Below, one piece after another: positions 29,445 to 39,558 of a stretch of DNA of 64,000 nucleotides. The notes under the pieces were generated by a model that ran no database searches, was not told where the DNA came from, and saw only the letters and a program-made list of their open reading frames with translations. Position numbers and translations under genes: made by a program. Position 1 is the stretch's first letter. Each line of letters starts with the position of its first letter. The stretch comes from Ignavibacteria bacterium (GTDB lineage: Bacteria; Bacteroidota; Ignavibacteria; Tepidaquicellales; Tepidaquicellaceae): the NCBI GenBank assembly GCA_016709315.1, contig JADJMZ010000001.1:1240001-1304000 (forward strand). The letters are read 5' to 3'.

Positions 29445-30659
29445 TTATGCCTGATTTTTATTGAGCTTTATTCTGAATGTTGTTCCTTTTCCTGAATTTG
29501 ATTCAAGAAGCAAAAGCTTTCCTTTATGGTAATCCTCTATAATCCTTTTAGACAAGCTGAGTCCGAGACCCCATCCTCTTGTCTTTGTAGAATATCCCGG
29601 TCTGAAAATATCTTTTTTATATTTAGAATCAATTCCTTTTCCGTTGTCTGATACGTCAATATTAACTTCATCGTCAGTATCGGAAATGTTAAAAATTATT
29701 CTGCCGCTTGATTTATTCATTGCATCAAGAGCATTCTTCATCAGATTTTCGATCACCCATTCAAAAAGATCTTTGTTAATTTCAGCTTCGGGGTTTTTAC
29801 TGCTTTTTATGTCAATCTTTACTTTCTTGGTTGCTATTCCGTCAGCACTGACGAGCGTTGGAATTCTCTTTTCAAAATAACCGGCGACTTTTTCAATAAG
29901 AGCATTTATATTTTCTTTATCTAATTTAGGTTTGGAACCGATTTTGGAAAATCTTCCTGCGATTTTTTTTAGCTTGTCAAGATCATTATCAATTTCACCA
30001 GTGATCTCTTTCAGATCCTCAGTCTGAGGTGAAATATTCTTAAGCATTTCAGCCCAGCCCATGAGAGATGTAAGCGGCGTTCCGAGCTGATGAGCTGTCT
30101 CTCTGGATAATCCCACCCATATATTGCTCTGTTCGTTTTTCTTTATATATGAAAATCCGATATATCCGAGAAAGACAAAAAGTCCGGCGATCAATACTTC
30201 AAACAAAGGAAGAAGCTTAAGCTCTGTTACAAGATTTGACTGCCCGTAATGGATGTAATTCAATATGATCGAGTCTTTATAAGAGACGACAATAGGCGGA
30301 TTTATTTTATCCATTTCATTTGCTTTCTTAAAAAGAATTTCCTTCTTTTTACTTTCGGAAAGCGTAGAATCATAATCAACATTTTTTGTAAGAATGACTT
30401 CCTTCTTTTCCCTGTCAGTAGCAATGATAGGAAAGTCTATCTGAGGTATGATCTGATCAAATATAAATCCGTATTCTCCTGAAGAGTTTTCATCATTTGC
30501 CAGATACTCCATAGACTTTGCATACAACTCCGCAATATCCTTTTCGCGTTTCTGAATCTTCTGAGCAAGAGTCTGTGTGTAATACAGAACTACAAGCGCA
30601 ATCAGAACTCCGCTTATGATAAAAGCAATCTTTATATTTAATGAGCCAAATTTATTCAT
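29445..30659 (-). CDS. Sensor histidine kinase
   Basis: The 404-residue kinase has transmembrane helices at about 8-29 and 148-171 flanking a periplasmic sensor domain. The H-box is LSRETAHQLGTPLTSL with phospho-acceptor H190. The N-box (ENLMKNALDAM), G1-box (DNGKGID) and G2-box (GWGLGLSLSKRI) of the HATPase_c domain follow. The H-box lies right after the second helix without a clear HAMP domain. AHQLGTPLTSL is the form common in Bacteroidota kinases. No response regulator is next to it, so it is an orphan kinase by context. The divergent FecCD gene starts 60 bases upstream. Confidence 0.92.
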   Translation of the reverse strand: MNKFGSLNIKIAFIISGVLIALVVLYYTQTLAQKIQKREKDIAELYAKSMEYLANDENSSGEYGFIFDQIIPQIDFPIIATDREKKEVILTKNVDYDSTLSESKKKEILFKKANEMDKINPPIVVSYKDSIILNYIHYGQSNLVTELKLLPLFEVLIAGLFVFLGYIGFSYIKKNEQSNIWVGLSRETAHQLGTPLTSLMGWAEMLKNISPQTEDLKEITGEIDNDLDKLKKIAGRFSKIGSKPKLDKENINALIEKVAGYFEKRIPTLVSADGIATKKVKIDIKSSKNPEAEINKDLFEWVIENLMKNALDAMNKSSGRIIFNISDTDDEVNIDVSDNGKGIDSKYKKDIFRPGYSTKTRGWGLGLSLSKRIIEDYHKGKLLLLESNSGKGTTFRIKLNKNQA

Positions 30660-30719
30660 TATGCTATGTATTTCGATTTAATATATTGTATATAAATGCT
30701 TATTTAAATTTATTTATTA

Positions 30720-31727
30720 TTGTCCAAAAAAATTACCATAATATTTTCTTTATTCTTAATTCTTGCAGTTACGTTTTTTATTTCAATTTCTATCGGAAGT
30801 GTTTCGGTATCTCTGAAGGAGATTCTTAATTTATTCTCTCCGGAGAATGAAGCTTTGAGAAAAATAATAATAGACATAAGACTTCCGAGACTGCTGAATG
30901 CAATGCTTGTCGGAGCAGCGCTTTCATGCTCGGGGATTGTGCTTCAGTCTTTACTGAACAATAATCTTGCCGAGCCCGGCTTACTCGGAATTTCTTCTGG
31001 TGCCGGTCTCGGAGCAATACTTATTTTCATACTTCCGGTTTCGCTGCCGTTTATTTTCATTACGCCGGTTTCATTTGTCTTTGCGCTGGCTTCGACTCTT
31101 TTAATAATATTTATAGCAAGAGGTATCGGTGGCGGACATACAGATCACATTTCATCCAATAAAATAATTCTTACCGGAATTGCCATCAGCGCTTTTATTT
31201 CTTCAGTTAACGGCTTACTTATGCTGATATCGGGAAGCAGCGTTATTCAGATACTTTACTGGCTTAACGGAGGATTTTCTGGAAGAGGATGGAATGAATT
31301 TTCTGTAAGCGTTTTCTTTATCCTGACGGGACTTTTTATTTCTGTTCTGATTTCTAAAGACTTAAATGTCTTAAGTCTCGGAGAGGAATTCTCATCTTCT
31401 CTCGGTCTGAATCTGAAAAGAATGCAGAGAGTTGCGATTTTTGCCGCGTCACTGCTTGCCGCCAGCGCTGTTTCTGTTGCTGGAATAATAAGCTTTGTCG
31501 GACTGGTAATTCCGAATTTATCCAGACTTCTTATCGGTAATGATCACAGATACTCTGTCGTATGCTCGATCCTGCTCGGCGCAATATTTATGCTTTTGTC
31601 GGATACCATTGCAAGAATTGTAATAGCTCCGTCTGAACTGCCTGTCGGTATCATTACATCTTTTATAGGAGCACCTGTTTTTGTGTGGCTTATTTTAAAA
31701 AAGAAAAGATCATTCAATGAAAAATAA
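30720..31727 (+). CDS. FecCD-family ABC transporter permease (iron/siderophore/cobalamin)
   Basis: A 335-residue membrane protein starting at TTG. It has the FecCD/BtuC pattern: IRLPRLLNAMLVGAALSCSGIVLQSLLNNNLAEPGLLGISSGAGLGA near the N-terminus, LILTGIAISAFISS-type middle helices, GIISFVGLVIPNLSRLLIGNDHR, and the C-terminal LPVGIITSFIGAPVFVWLILK. Members import ferric siderophores, haem or vitamin B12 with an ATPase and a binding protein. Neither partner is in this window. The gene overlaps mnmE by 11 bases, so the two are probably co-transcribed. The TonB receptor at 46.4 kb could belong to the same import route, but that is inference. Confidence 0.88.
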   Translation: MSKKITIIFSLFLILAVTFFISISIGSVSVSLKEILNLFSPENEALRKIIIDIRLPRLLNAMLVGAALSCSGIVLQSLLNNNLAEPGLLGISSGAGLGAILIFILPVSLPFIFITPVSFVFALASTLLIIFIARGIGGGHTDHISSNKIILTGIAISAFISSVNGLLMLISGSSVIQILYWLNGGFSGRGWNEFSVSVFFILTGLFISVLISKDLNVLSLGEEFSSSLGLNLKRMQRVAIFAASLLAASAVSVAGIISFVGLVIPNLSRLLIGNDHRYSVVCSILLGAIFMLLSDTIARIVIAPSELPVGIITSFIGAPVFVWLILKKKRSFNEK

Positions 31728-33105
31728 TTTATACGATACAATAGCCGCTATCTCAACTCCTGCAGGAGAAGGAGGAATTTCAGTTCTGAGATTGTCAGGT
31801 GAAAATGCTTTTTCTTTGACAGAAAAAGTTTTTAGCAAAGACAATTCAGGAATTAAGAAAATTGATTTTCAGAAAACAGCATCGCATACAATTCACTTTG
31901 GTTATATTTTTGACAATGCAGATATTACAGAACTTATTGACGAAGTTCTAATTTCTGTTTTTAAAGGTCCTAATTCTTACACAGGTGAAAATGTAGTCGA
32001 AATTTCATCTCACGGAGGATTTTACATTGCGCAAAAAATATTATCAGTTTTAATAAATACCGGCGCAAGGCATGCTGAGCCGGGTGAATTTACAAAAAGA
32101 GCTTTTCTTAACGGAAGGATTGATCTGTCACAGGCGGAAGCAGTTGCTGACCTGATAAAAGCAAAGACTGACTCTGCTCATTCATCATCCATTAAACAGC
32201 TTGAAGGCGCTCTGTCAGAATTTGCACATAAGACAAGACAGGAAATTATTAACATCACTTCGCTTGTCGAGCTCGAACTTGATTTTGCAGAAGAAGGTCT
32301 GGAATTTGTAAAAGCGGATGATATTAAGGCAATGATAACGAACCTTAACAGTAAGCTAAGAAGGATCTCAGAGTCATACATTGCAGGAAAAGTGATAAGG
32401 GACGGAGTGAATCTTGTAATTGCCGGAAAACCCAACAGCGGAAAATCGTCTCTTTTCAATTATCTCCTGAATAAGAACCGCGCGATCGTAAGCTCTGTTG
32501 CGGGAACTACACGGGATTATATAGAAGAGAATATCATTATCAACGGCGTGTTGTTTAATCTTACAGATACGGCGGGGCTTAGAAGTTCGGATGATGAGAT
32601 CGAAAGCGAAGGCATCAGAAGAAGTTTCAGCAAGATAGATGAAGCTGATATGATACTTTATCTAACGGATTCTTCAGAGGATGAAAAATTTATAGAAGAT
32701 GATATTGCAAATTTTGAAAATAATTTTGATAAGGAAAGATCAGTTCTGGTGTTTTCAAAATGCGATCTTAAGAAAGTATCATCTGATAAAGGTACTGGCG
32801 TATCGCTTTTGAATGAAGAGACTTTAGAAAATCTGAAAAGATTAATGTCAGACAAAGTGAAGTCTGCATTTATACCATTTTCAAAAGATGAAATCGTATT
32901 AACAAACATACGGCATAAGTTCTGTCTGGAAAATGTAATCAGATCTCTTGAAGAAGCGATAACTTCTGTTGAAAACAAAATGAGCGGTGAATTTATATCA
33001 GTAGACTTGCGGAATGCCCTGAATCATCTAGGCGAGATCACCGGTGAAGTAACAAATGACACTATACTGAATAATATTTTTATGAATTTCTGCATCGGAA
33101 AATAA
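31717..33105 (+). CDS. mnmE: tRNA uridine-5-carboxymethylaminomethyl modification GTPase MnmE
   Basis: With MnmG, MnmE installs the cmnm5 group on U34 of tRNAs. The 462-residue protein has the N-terminal formyl-THF-binding domain (IAAISTPAGEGGISVLRLSG and the AEPGEFTKRAFLNGRIDLSQAEAVADLI block). A helical region follows, then an embedded Ras-like G domain: GKPNSGKSSLF P-loop, GTTRDYIEE switch I and DTAGLR. The invariant C-terminal CIGK carries the catalytic cysteine. Length is normal. The start overlaps the end of the FecCD permease gene. MnmG is not in the window. Confidence 0.97.
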   Translation: MKNNLYDTIAAISTPAGEGGISVLRLSGENAFSLTEKVFSKDNSGIKKIDFQKTASHTIHFGYIFDNADITELIDEVLISVFKGPNSYTGENVVEISSHGGFYIAQKILSVLINTGARHAEPGEFTKRAFLNGRIDLSQAEAVADLIKAKTDSAHSSSIKQLEGALSEFAHKTRQEIINITSLVELELDFAEEGLEFVKADDIKAMITNLNSKLRRISESYIAGKVIRDGVNLVIAGKPNSGKSSLFNYLLNKNRAIVSSVAGTTRDYIEENIIINGVLFNLTDTAGLRSSDDEIESEGIRRSFSKIDEADMILYLTDSSEDEKFIEDDIANFENNFDKERSVLVFSKCDLKKVSSDKGTGVSLLNEETLENLKRLMSDKVKSAFIPFSKDEIVLTNIRHKFCLENVIRSLEEAITSVENKMSGEFISVDLRNALNHLGEITGEVTNDTILNNIFMNFCIGK

Positions 33106-33256
33106 AACTGCAGGTAACAGGATCTATAAGAAATGATTGAATTGATTTTTTTGATTCCTCTCTTAAAAAGAATACTTCTATAATAACTTTTAACATGAGC
33201 AGTAAACTAAGAATCAATAAACTTTACTCAAAGTCCTGACAGGAAAATGTATTAAT

Positions 33257-34264
33257 TTAAATTCCGCACATCCAGAAAATTATCAGAGCAAAACTTTCTT
33301 TAAGATAATAATTCATATTGCCTTCAGTAGAATAGGACTTATCTGTTGCGATGCAGTCTGCTTTAATGTCATTGAAACTGCAGATCTCCTTTGACCTCAT
33401 AAGATGAAAGTTATCCGAAATAATAACGATCTTTTTCCAGTTCCTTTTTTTATAAAGCTTATCTCTGACAAAATGAATCTGTTCGACGGTTGAATTTGAT
33501 TCATTCTCAACAATAAGATTTTGCGAATCAACACCGTATTTAATGAGTGCATTTTTGGAGACTTCCGCTTCAGTCATTTCATTCGGAGAGCCGCCGCCTG
33601 TGATCACGAGCTTTGGCACTGCGCCTTTAATATAAATGTCATAACCCTTATTTATTCTGTCCCTGAGAACGGGCGAAGGACGGTTGCCGCCCCATACAGC
33701 AGCGCCGAGTATTACTCCTGCGTCGGCTTTGCCATCACCGGTGATGTATGTTTCCGAATCATCAGAGAAACTAAGGACACATATAAATATATAAGTCATT
33801 CCAGCAAAAAACATAATAACAAATACTAACAGACTTTTAAGAAAAACAGCTTTCAGATTTGATGAAAAAGTTATTACGGCAAACGCTGAAAAAAGAAAAA
33901 CATTTGTAATGATAAAAACGCTTGATAAAACTATTCTTATTTCTTTCTGAATTAAAAATCCTGCGGCGGTTAATGCAAAGGAAGCTGCAATTGAAACAAA
34001 CAGTATAAACCATAAATAAGAAACGGAGATTTTCCTCGAACTGAATATATTTACAATAACCATCAAAGAAATAAGCAGATATAAGACAGCGGAAACAATG
34101 TTTCCTGTTTTATTCTCAAAACCCGTCAGCGCTAAGTTTTGATTTTTATATCTGAAATAATAAAGAAGGGAAAAAGAGATCAGCTCAGATATTAAGATCA
34201 GAAATAATAGAATCCTGTTTTTGATAATATGAATTTTTGGTTTCACTGAAATCATAATTAACAT
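33257..34264 (-). CDS. YdcF/ElyC-family membrane protein (DUF218)
   Basis: The 335-residue protein has five or six transmembrane helices in the N-terminal 170 residues, then a DUF218 domain. The domain shows ADAGVILGAAVWGGNRPSPVLRDRINKGYDIY, KLVITGGGSPNEMTEAEV, NLIVENESNSTVEQIHF and VIISDNFHLMRS. These are the YdcF/SanA/ElyC signatures. ElyC and SanA act in envelope or peptidoglycan integrity. The biochemical activity of the family is not settled. It stands alone, convergent with mnmE. Confidence 0.85.
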   Translation of the reverse strand: MLIMISVKPKIHIIKNRILLFLILISELISFSLLYYFRYKNQNLALTGFENKTGNIVSAVLYLLISLMVIVNIFSSRKISVSYLWFILFVSIAASFALTAAGFLIQKEIRIVLSSVFIITNVFLFSAFAVITFSSNLKAVFLKSLLVFVIMFFAGMTYIFICVLSFSDDSETYITGDGKADAGVILGAAVWGGNRPSPVLRDRINKGYDIYIKGAVPKLVITGGGSPNEMTEAEVSKNALIKYGVDSQNLIVENESNSTVEQIHFVRDKLYKKRNWKKIVIISDNFHLMRSKEICSFNDIKADCIATDKSYSTEGNMNYYLKESFALIIFWMCGI

Positions 34265-34289
34265 AACAGAATTTATTTTTTCTTAAAAG

Positions 34290-34298
34290 TATATTTGC
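34290..34298 (+). promoter_or_regulatory. Possible Bacteroidota-type -7 element
   Basis: TATATTTGC fits the Bacteroidota -7 consensus TAnnTTTG. It lies 26 bases outside the YdcF start and about 210 bases upstream of the ATPase gene at 34511. No matching -33 TTG at normal spacing is obvious, so this is tentative. Confidence 0.3.
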
Positions 34299-34510
34299 AG
34301 TCTTTGGGAATTTATACTGATTCAGATCAATCAGTAATCTCAATCATAAGTGCACAAGCTTAATATCCTGATTCCAAAAACCTTTCGCAGAAAGATTACA
34401 TAACGAAAGAACAATTATTTCTGAATTCCTTTTTGTTTAATAGGTTTTATTTACTTGAAACAATTGCTTAATTAAATTAATTTGAATCCACTTAAACAAG
34501 GAGCAATGTA

Positions 34511-35518
<1,008 letters not shown>

Positions 35519-35544
35519 AATAGATTTAAGGAAAGTTTTTGTAT

Positions 35545-35582
35545 CCCCGAATTTCATTTATGAAATTTGGGGTTTGCTTTTT
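35545..35582 (+). terminator. Rho-independent terminator after the OppD/DppD-like gene
   Basis: A 12-bp stem (CCCCGAATTTCA with TGAAATTTGGGG, one G-T pair) and TTTA loop are followed by TTTGCTTTTT. It separates the ATPase gene from hutI and argues for the hutI start at 35599, since an upstream start at 35539 would place the terminator inside the gene. Confidence 0.9.
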
Positions 35583-35598
35583 AAATTACTTCACAGAT

Positions 35599-36882
35599 AT
35601 GGCTATTCTTATTAAAGATATTAAACAAATAGTTACCTGCAGCAATAATACTTCTCTCCCCCGATGCGGTACAGATCAGTCCGAGTCAGGCATTATTGAG
35701 AACGGAAATATATTTATTGACAAAGGAAGAATCGCATTTACAGGTAATAAACGTCAACTGAAAAAATTCCTTTCGAAAAATAATTTTAAGAAATATAAGA
35801 TCATTGACGGCAGGAATAAAGTTGTAACTCCGGGTTTTGTGGATTCGCATACTCATTTTGTGTTCGCAGGTTCAAGGGAAAATGAATATGAGATGCGCCT
35901 TGCCGGAAAGTCTTATCAGGAGATTGCGGAATCAGGAGGAGGAATCATCTCGACGGTTGATTCAGTCAGAAAAACTTCAAAGAAAGAATTAAAGAAAATT
36001 GCAGAAAAAAGACTTGAGAAGTTTGTTCGCTACGGAACTACAACAGTTGAAGGGAAGTCCGGTTACGGATTAGATGTCAAGAATGAGATAAAGATACTGG
36101 AAGTTCTTAACAAGCTGAATGAAAAAAATAAATTCGGACTGGATATTGTTCCCACATTTCTCGGCGCTCATTCAGTTCCGAAAGGCAAAACAAAAACCGA
36201 ATATGTTAAAGAAATTTGCGAACTGATGATCCCTGAAATTGCCGGAAGGAAACTTGCGAAATTTACCGACATATTCATTGAAGAAAATTATTTTGATACT
36301 GTTGATGCGGATATGATATTTTCAAAAGGACTGGAATACGGACTCATTCCGAAACTGCATACGGATCAGTTTACATCAATTGGAGGAATTGACACTGCAA
36401 TAAAATATAAAGCGGCTTCAGTTGATCATCTGGAAGTATTGGGAACTGAAGATATATTGAAACTGTCCGAATACAACGGTCAGCATAATAATAGGAAAAT
36501 AATCGCTACGCTTCTTCCCGGAGTTTCATATTTTCTTAACATAAGTTATCAGCCGGCACGTGAACTGATTAATAACAATATCCCTGTTGCACTTGCAACC
36601 GACTTTAATCCCGGAAGCTGTATGACGGAAAATATTCAGATGATAATGTCTCTTGCTTCGCTTAAACTTAAAATGAATGCGGAAGAAATACTGAATGCAG
36701 TTACCATTAATGCAGCTTTTGCTCTGAACATGGAAAAAATAATCGGAAGCATTGAAACAGGCAAGCAGGCGGATCTGAATATTTTTGACATACCTTCTTA
36801 TAAATACATAGTTTATAATTTCGGTGTGAATAATATTGAAATGGTTTTGAAAAAAGGGAAAATTATTTATGAGGCAAATTAA
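35599..36882 (+). CDS. hutI: Imidazolonepropionase
   Basis: HutI hydrolyses imidazolonepropionate to formiminoglutamate in histidine degradation. From the ATG at 35599 (MAILIKDIKQIVTCSNN) the protein is 427 residues, the normal length. It shows KVVTPGFVDSHTHFVFAGSRENEYEMRLAGKSYQEIAESGGGI, YGTTTVEGKSGYGLD, FLGAHSVP, KLHTDQF, DHLEVLG and ATDFNPGS, the complete metal- and substrate-binding set. hutH, hutU and hutG are not in the window. The next gene overlaps its last codons, so it may be co-transcribed with the sugar dehydrogenase. Confidence 0.95.
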   Translation: MAILIKDIKQIVTCSNNTSLPRCGTDQSESGIIENGNIFIDKGRIAFTGNKRQLKKFLSKNNFKKYKIIDGRNKVVTPGFVDSHTHFVFAGSRENEYEMRLAGKSYQEIAESGGGIISTVDSVRKTSKKELKKIAEKRLEKFVRYGTTTVEGKSGYGLDVKNEIKILEVLNKLNEKNKFGLDIVPTFLGAHSVPKGKTKTEYVKEICELMIPEIAGRKLAKFTDIFIEENYFDTVDADMIFSKGLEYGLIPKLHTDQFTSIGGIDTAIKYKAASVDHLEVLGTEDILKLSEYNGQHNNRKIIATLLPGVSYFLNISYQPARELINNNIPVALATDFNPGSCMTENIQMIMSLASLKLKMNAEEILNAVTINAAFALNMEKIIGSIETGKQADLNIFDIPSYKYIVYNFGVNNIEMVLKKGKIIYEAN

Positions 36883-38080
36883 AATTAAAATCAAGTTTAT
36901 GTTACAGTCAGAAAAAATATCCTCGATTCGCTGTTTAGTTACAACAGTATTATTACTTTTGAATATAAACATTCTTTCCTGCAAACAGCCAGCTGTAAAG
37001 GAAGTAAATAAAATAAGCGAACTTCAAAATCAGATTAAAGAAAATGATTCTTCAGCTTATGTTGTTGAGTTAGTAGCTGATAATTTATTTGTGCCGTGGA
37101 GTATTGTATTTACTGCTCCCGAAAGAATGTTATTTACCGAAAGGAATGGCAGTCTCAGAATTATTAAAGACGGAAAGCTTATCGCTAAACCTTTGAAAGT
37201 TTTTGAAGAAGTTTCATCCAAAGGCGAAGAAGGTCTGATGGGACTTGCATTGGATCCGGATTACAAAAACAATAAGTATATTTATCTGAGCTATGCATAT
37301 CCGGAGGATGATGATCTGAAAGTAAAGGTAGTCAGATATAAAGACAATGATACTGAACTTACTGATGAAAAAATTATTATAGACGGATTGCCTGCTGAGA
37401 GATATCATGCGGGATGCAGAATCAAGTTCGGTCCTGACGGGAAAATATATATTACCACAGGTGATGCGGGAAAAAGGGAATTAGCGCAGGTTAAAAATTC
37501 ACTTTACGGGAAGATACTCAGATTAAATTCAGACGGAACAGTTCCTTCGGATAATCCATTTCCGGGAAATCCTGTATGGAGTTACGGTCACAGGAATTCG
37601 CAGGGTATTGACTGGTATCCGGGAACGGACATTATGTATTCTACAGAACACGGACCATCCGGGTTTGACGGTCCTGGAGGCGGAGATGAAGTCAACATTA
37701 TTGTGAAAGGCGGAAATTACGGTTGGCCTGTTGTCTCTCATAAAGAAAGCGAGGAAGGAATGATCTCACCCGCACTTGAATTTACTCCTGCCATTGCTCC
37801 TGCTGCAGGATTATTTTACAGATCAGACAGTATAAAGCAGTTCAAAAATAATTTCTTTTTCGGATGTCTCAGAGGAAGCGGTATCATGAGGGTTATTGTT
37901 GATGAAAAAGATCCTGTAAAAATTATTTCATATAAAAAATTAAATGATGTAAATTACGGAAGGATAAGAGAGGTTACTGAAGGACCGGACGGAGCAATTT
38001 ATTTTTCCACAAGCAACCGTGACGGGAGAGGAACTGTCAGGGAAGGTGATGACAAAATTTACAGAATAAGAGCAGAATAA
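36869..38080 (+). CDS. PQQ-dependent glucose/sorbosone dehydrogenase-like lipoprotein
   Basis: The 403-residue protein has a lipoprotein signal (LLLLNINILSC) with the lipobox cysteine near residue 38 of the long form. An ATG at 36899 (MLQSEKISS) gives a more normal signal length. The mature part is a six-bladed GSDH/soluble glucose dehydrogenase propeller: VPWSIVFTAPERMLFTERNGSLRII, GEEGLMGLALDPDYKNNKYIYLSY, AGCRIKFGPDGKIYITTGDAG, GHRNSQGIDWYPG, EHGPSGFDGPGGGDEVNII and EVTEGPDGAIYFSTSNRDGRG. It probably oxidises a sugar in the periplasm with PQQ. PQQ synthesis genes are not here. Confidence 0.88.
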   Translation: MRQIKIKIKFMLQSEKISSIRCLVTTVLLLLNINILSCKQPAVKEVNKISELQNQIKENDSSAYVVELVADNLFVPWSIVFTAPERMLFTERNGSLRIIKDGKLIAKPLKVFEEVSSKGEEGLMGLALDPDYKNNKYIYLSYAYPEDDDLKVKVVRYKDNDTELTDEKIIIDGLPAERYHAGCRIKFGPDGKIYITTGDAGKRELAQVKNSLYGKILRLNSDGTVPSDNPFPGNPVWSYGHRNSQGIDWYPGTDIMYSTEHGPSGFDGPGGGDEVNIIVKGGNYGWPVVSHKESEEGMISPALEFTPAIAPAAGLFYRSDSIKQFKNNFFFGCLRGSGIMRVIVDEKDPVKIISYKKLNDVNYGRIREVTEGPDGAIYFSTSNRDGRGTVREGDDKIYRIRAE

Positions 38081-38081
38081 A

Positions 38082-39558
38082 TTACCTTATTTTTTTAAAC
38101 TCAGAGTTCCCGGCATTAAAATCATATATAAGATCCGGTTTGTCAGACTGATTAATTGTTTCTTTGAAAAGGAAATCAATTTTTCTGTCCGGATAGTTGT
38201 AATCCCAGTTTGACTGAAAATTAAATACACTCAGAAAAAAAATTCCGAATTGCTTCGGAGGAATATTTTCAAAAAATATCTTTGAACCCGATTTAACATC
38301 TCCGGTCTTGTTGTAAAGATCTCTCATAACTCTTTCCGAATACTCCGCCGCCTGTCTGTGTCTGTAAGCCCTGAAGATTAATGACGCAGAATGAATAAAT
38401 ATAAACAGCAGAAGAATGACTAATGCCGTTCGCTTAAAATTTAACTTTTGAAAAAAAAGCGCCAGCAGAATGGAAAGTCCGGCAGATGGAAGATACAGGA
38501 ATCTTTCGGCAGTATTGAAGGAGAATAAATAAACAGCGAGAGAAATCAGAATAAGCATCACCGGAAAAACAATTTCCTTCTTAAGTGTCCGGATAAAAAA
38601 ATAAAAAAGCGAAAAGCAAATTAAAGAAACTGTGAATGCCAAAGTAAGAAACACCGGAAGGTTTTCAGTTGGATTGCGGAAAGCTTTTATGAGAAACTCA
38701 AGAGTGCCGTAACCTGCGAATTCGAAAAGCATCTTTACCGGAAAAATCATGCTAATGAAGTAGTGTAATAACTTGTAAACAACTTTAGCAGGATTCAAAT
38801 CCAGACTTTCCATTATGGGAATAATATTGCTCTCTCCGAAATAAGTCTCGGAAAATATTCTGAATGATAAATAAAGCATTAAAGGAACAAAAGAAATGAC
38901 AAGAACTTCCTTCAGACTTCTTTTCACTGATTTATAATTTATCAGCAGCAGCATAGGAAAAAAGCACACTGCGCTTTCCCTTGACATCAAAGCAAGCAGG
39001 AAAGAAACAATTATAACTACATCAATTTTTACTGATCTGAATTCACAAAACAAATAAAGTCCTGTGAGAATGAAGAAGGCGGAGAAAAGTTCGTTTATGC
39101 AGTTAATAAAAAACAGAGTTTCTGAATGACACGATAAGACAGAAAATATAATCGCTGCAATGAATGCTGTTTCCTTGCTGTACTTGAGAGCTGATGATAA
39201 TTTAAATAAAAGAATTGCACATAAAACATGCATAAGTACGACAGCAATCCTGAAGAAAATAAAATCAGAATTAAATAAACTTCCGAATACAAGAAAGAAT
39301 AATTTAGGCAGCGGTCTGAAATAATCAAAAGGCGCAGGCAGACAAATGAATTTAATAAAGGAAAATTCTTTCAGCTCCTGAGATTGCAGCAGCCATGCAA
39401 AGTCGTCACCGAAAAAAGGAATGTTAAAAGATGGAAGTAACAGGCAAACATTCAGCAGAGCGATAACAGAATAAACTGCTTTGCTGTTGTGACTTATTGT
39501 CCTGAAAATATTTAGATTGGAAGTTTTGATCTTATATTTTGAAGAGATGAGAAATCAT
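38082..39558 (-). CDS. GT-C-type membrane glycosyltransferase with frameshifted start
   Basis: An ATG start gives only 383 residues from 39233, beginning mid-helix. The same frame stays open without ATG, GTG or TTG up to the hisA-like stop codon at 39555. It encodes a good N-terminus: a first helix, then NIPFFGDDFAWLLQSQELKEF with the GT-C DD loop, and FRPLPKLFFLVFGSLF. An ATG at 39558-39556 overlaps that stop as ATGA but closes after eight codons. Removing one A from the A4 run at 39537-39540 joins it to the long frame and gives 491 residues. Either the start frame is broken by a one-base lesion or it is shifted during translation. About ten helices are predicted, and the C-terminal 80 residues are soluble. 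Confidence 0.65.

Noticed and set aside
35539..35598. Upstream ATG start for hutI
   Set aside because: It would run through a strong terminator hairpin, and the extra 20 residues match no HutI N-terminus.
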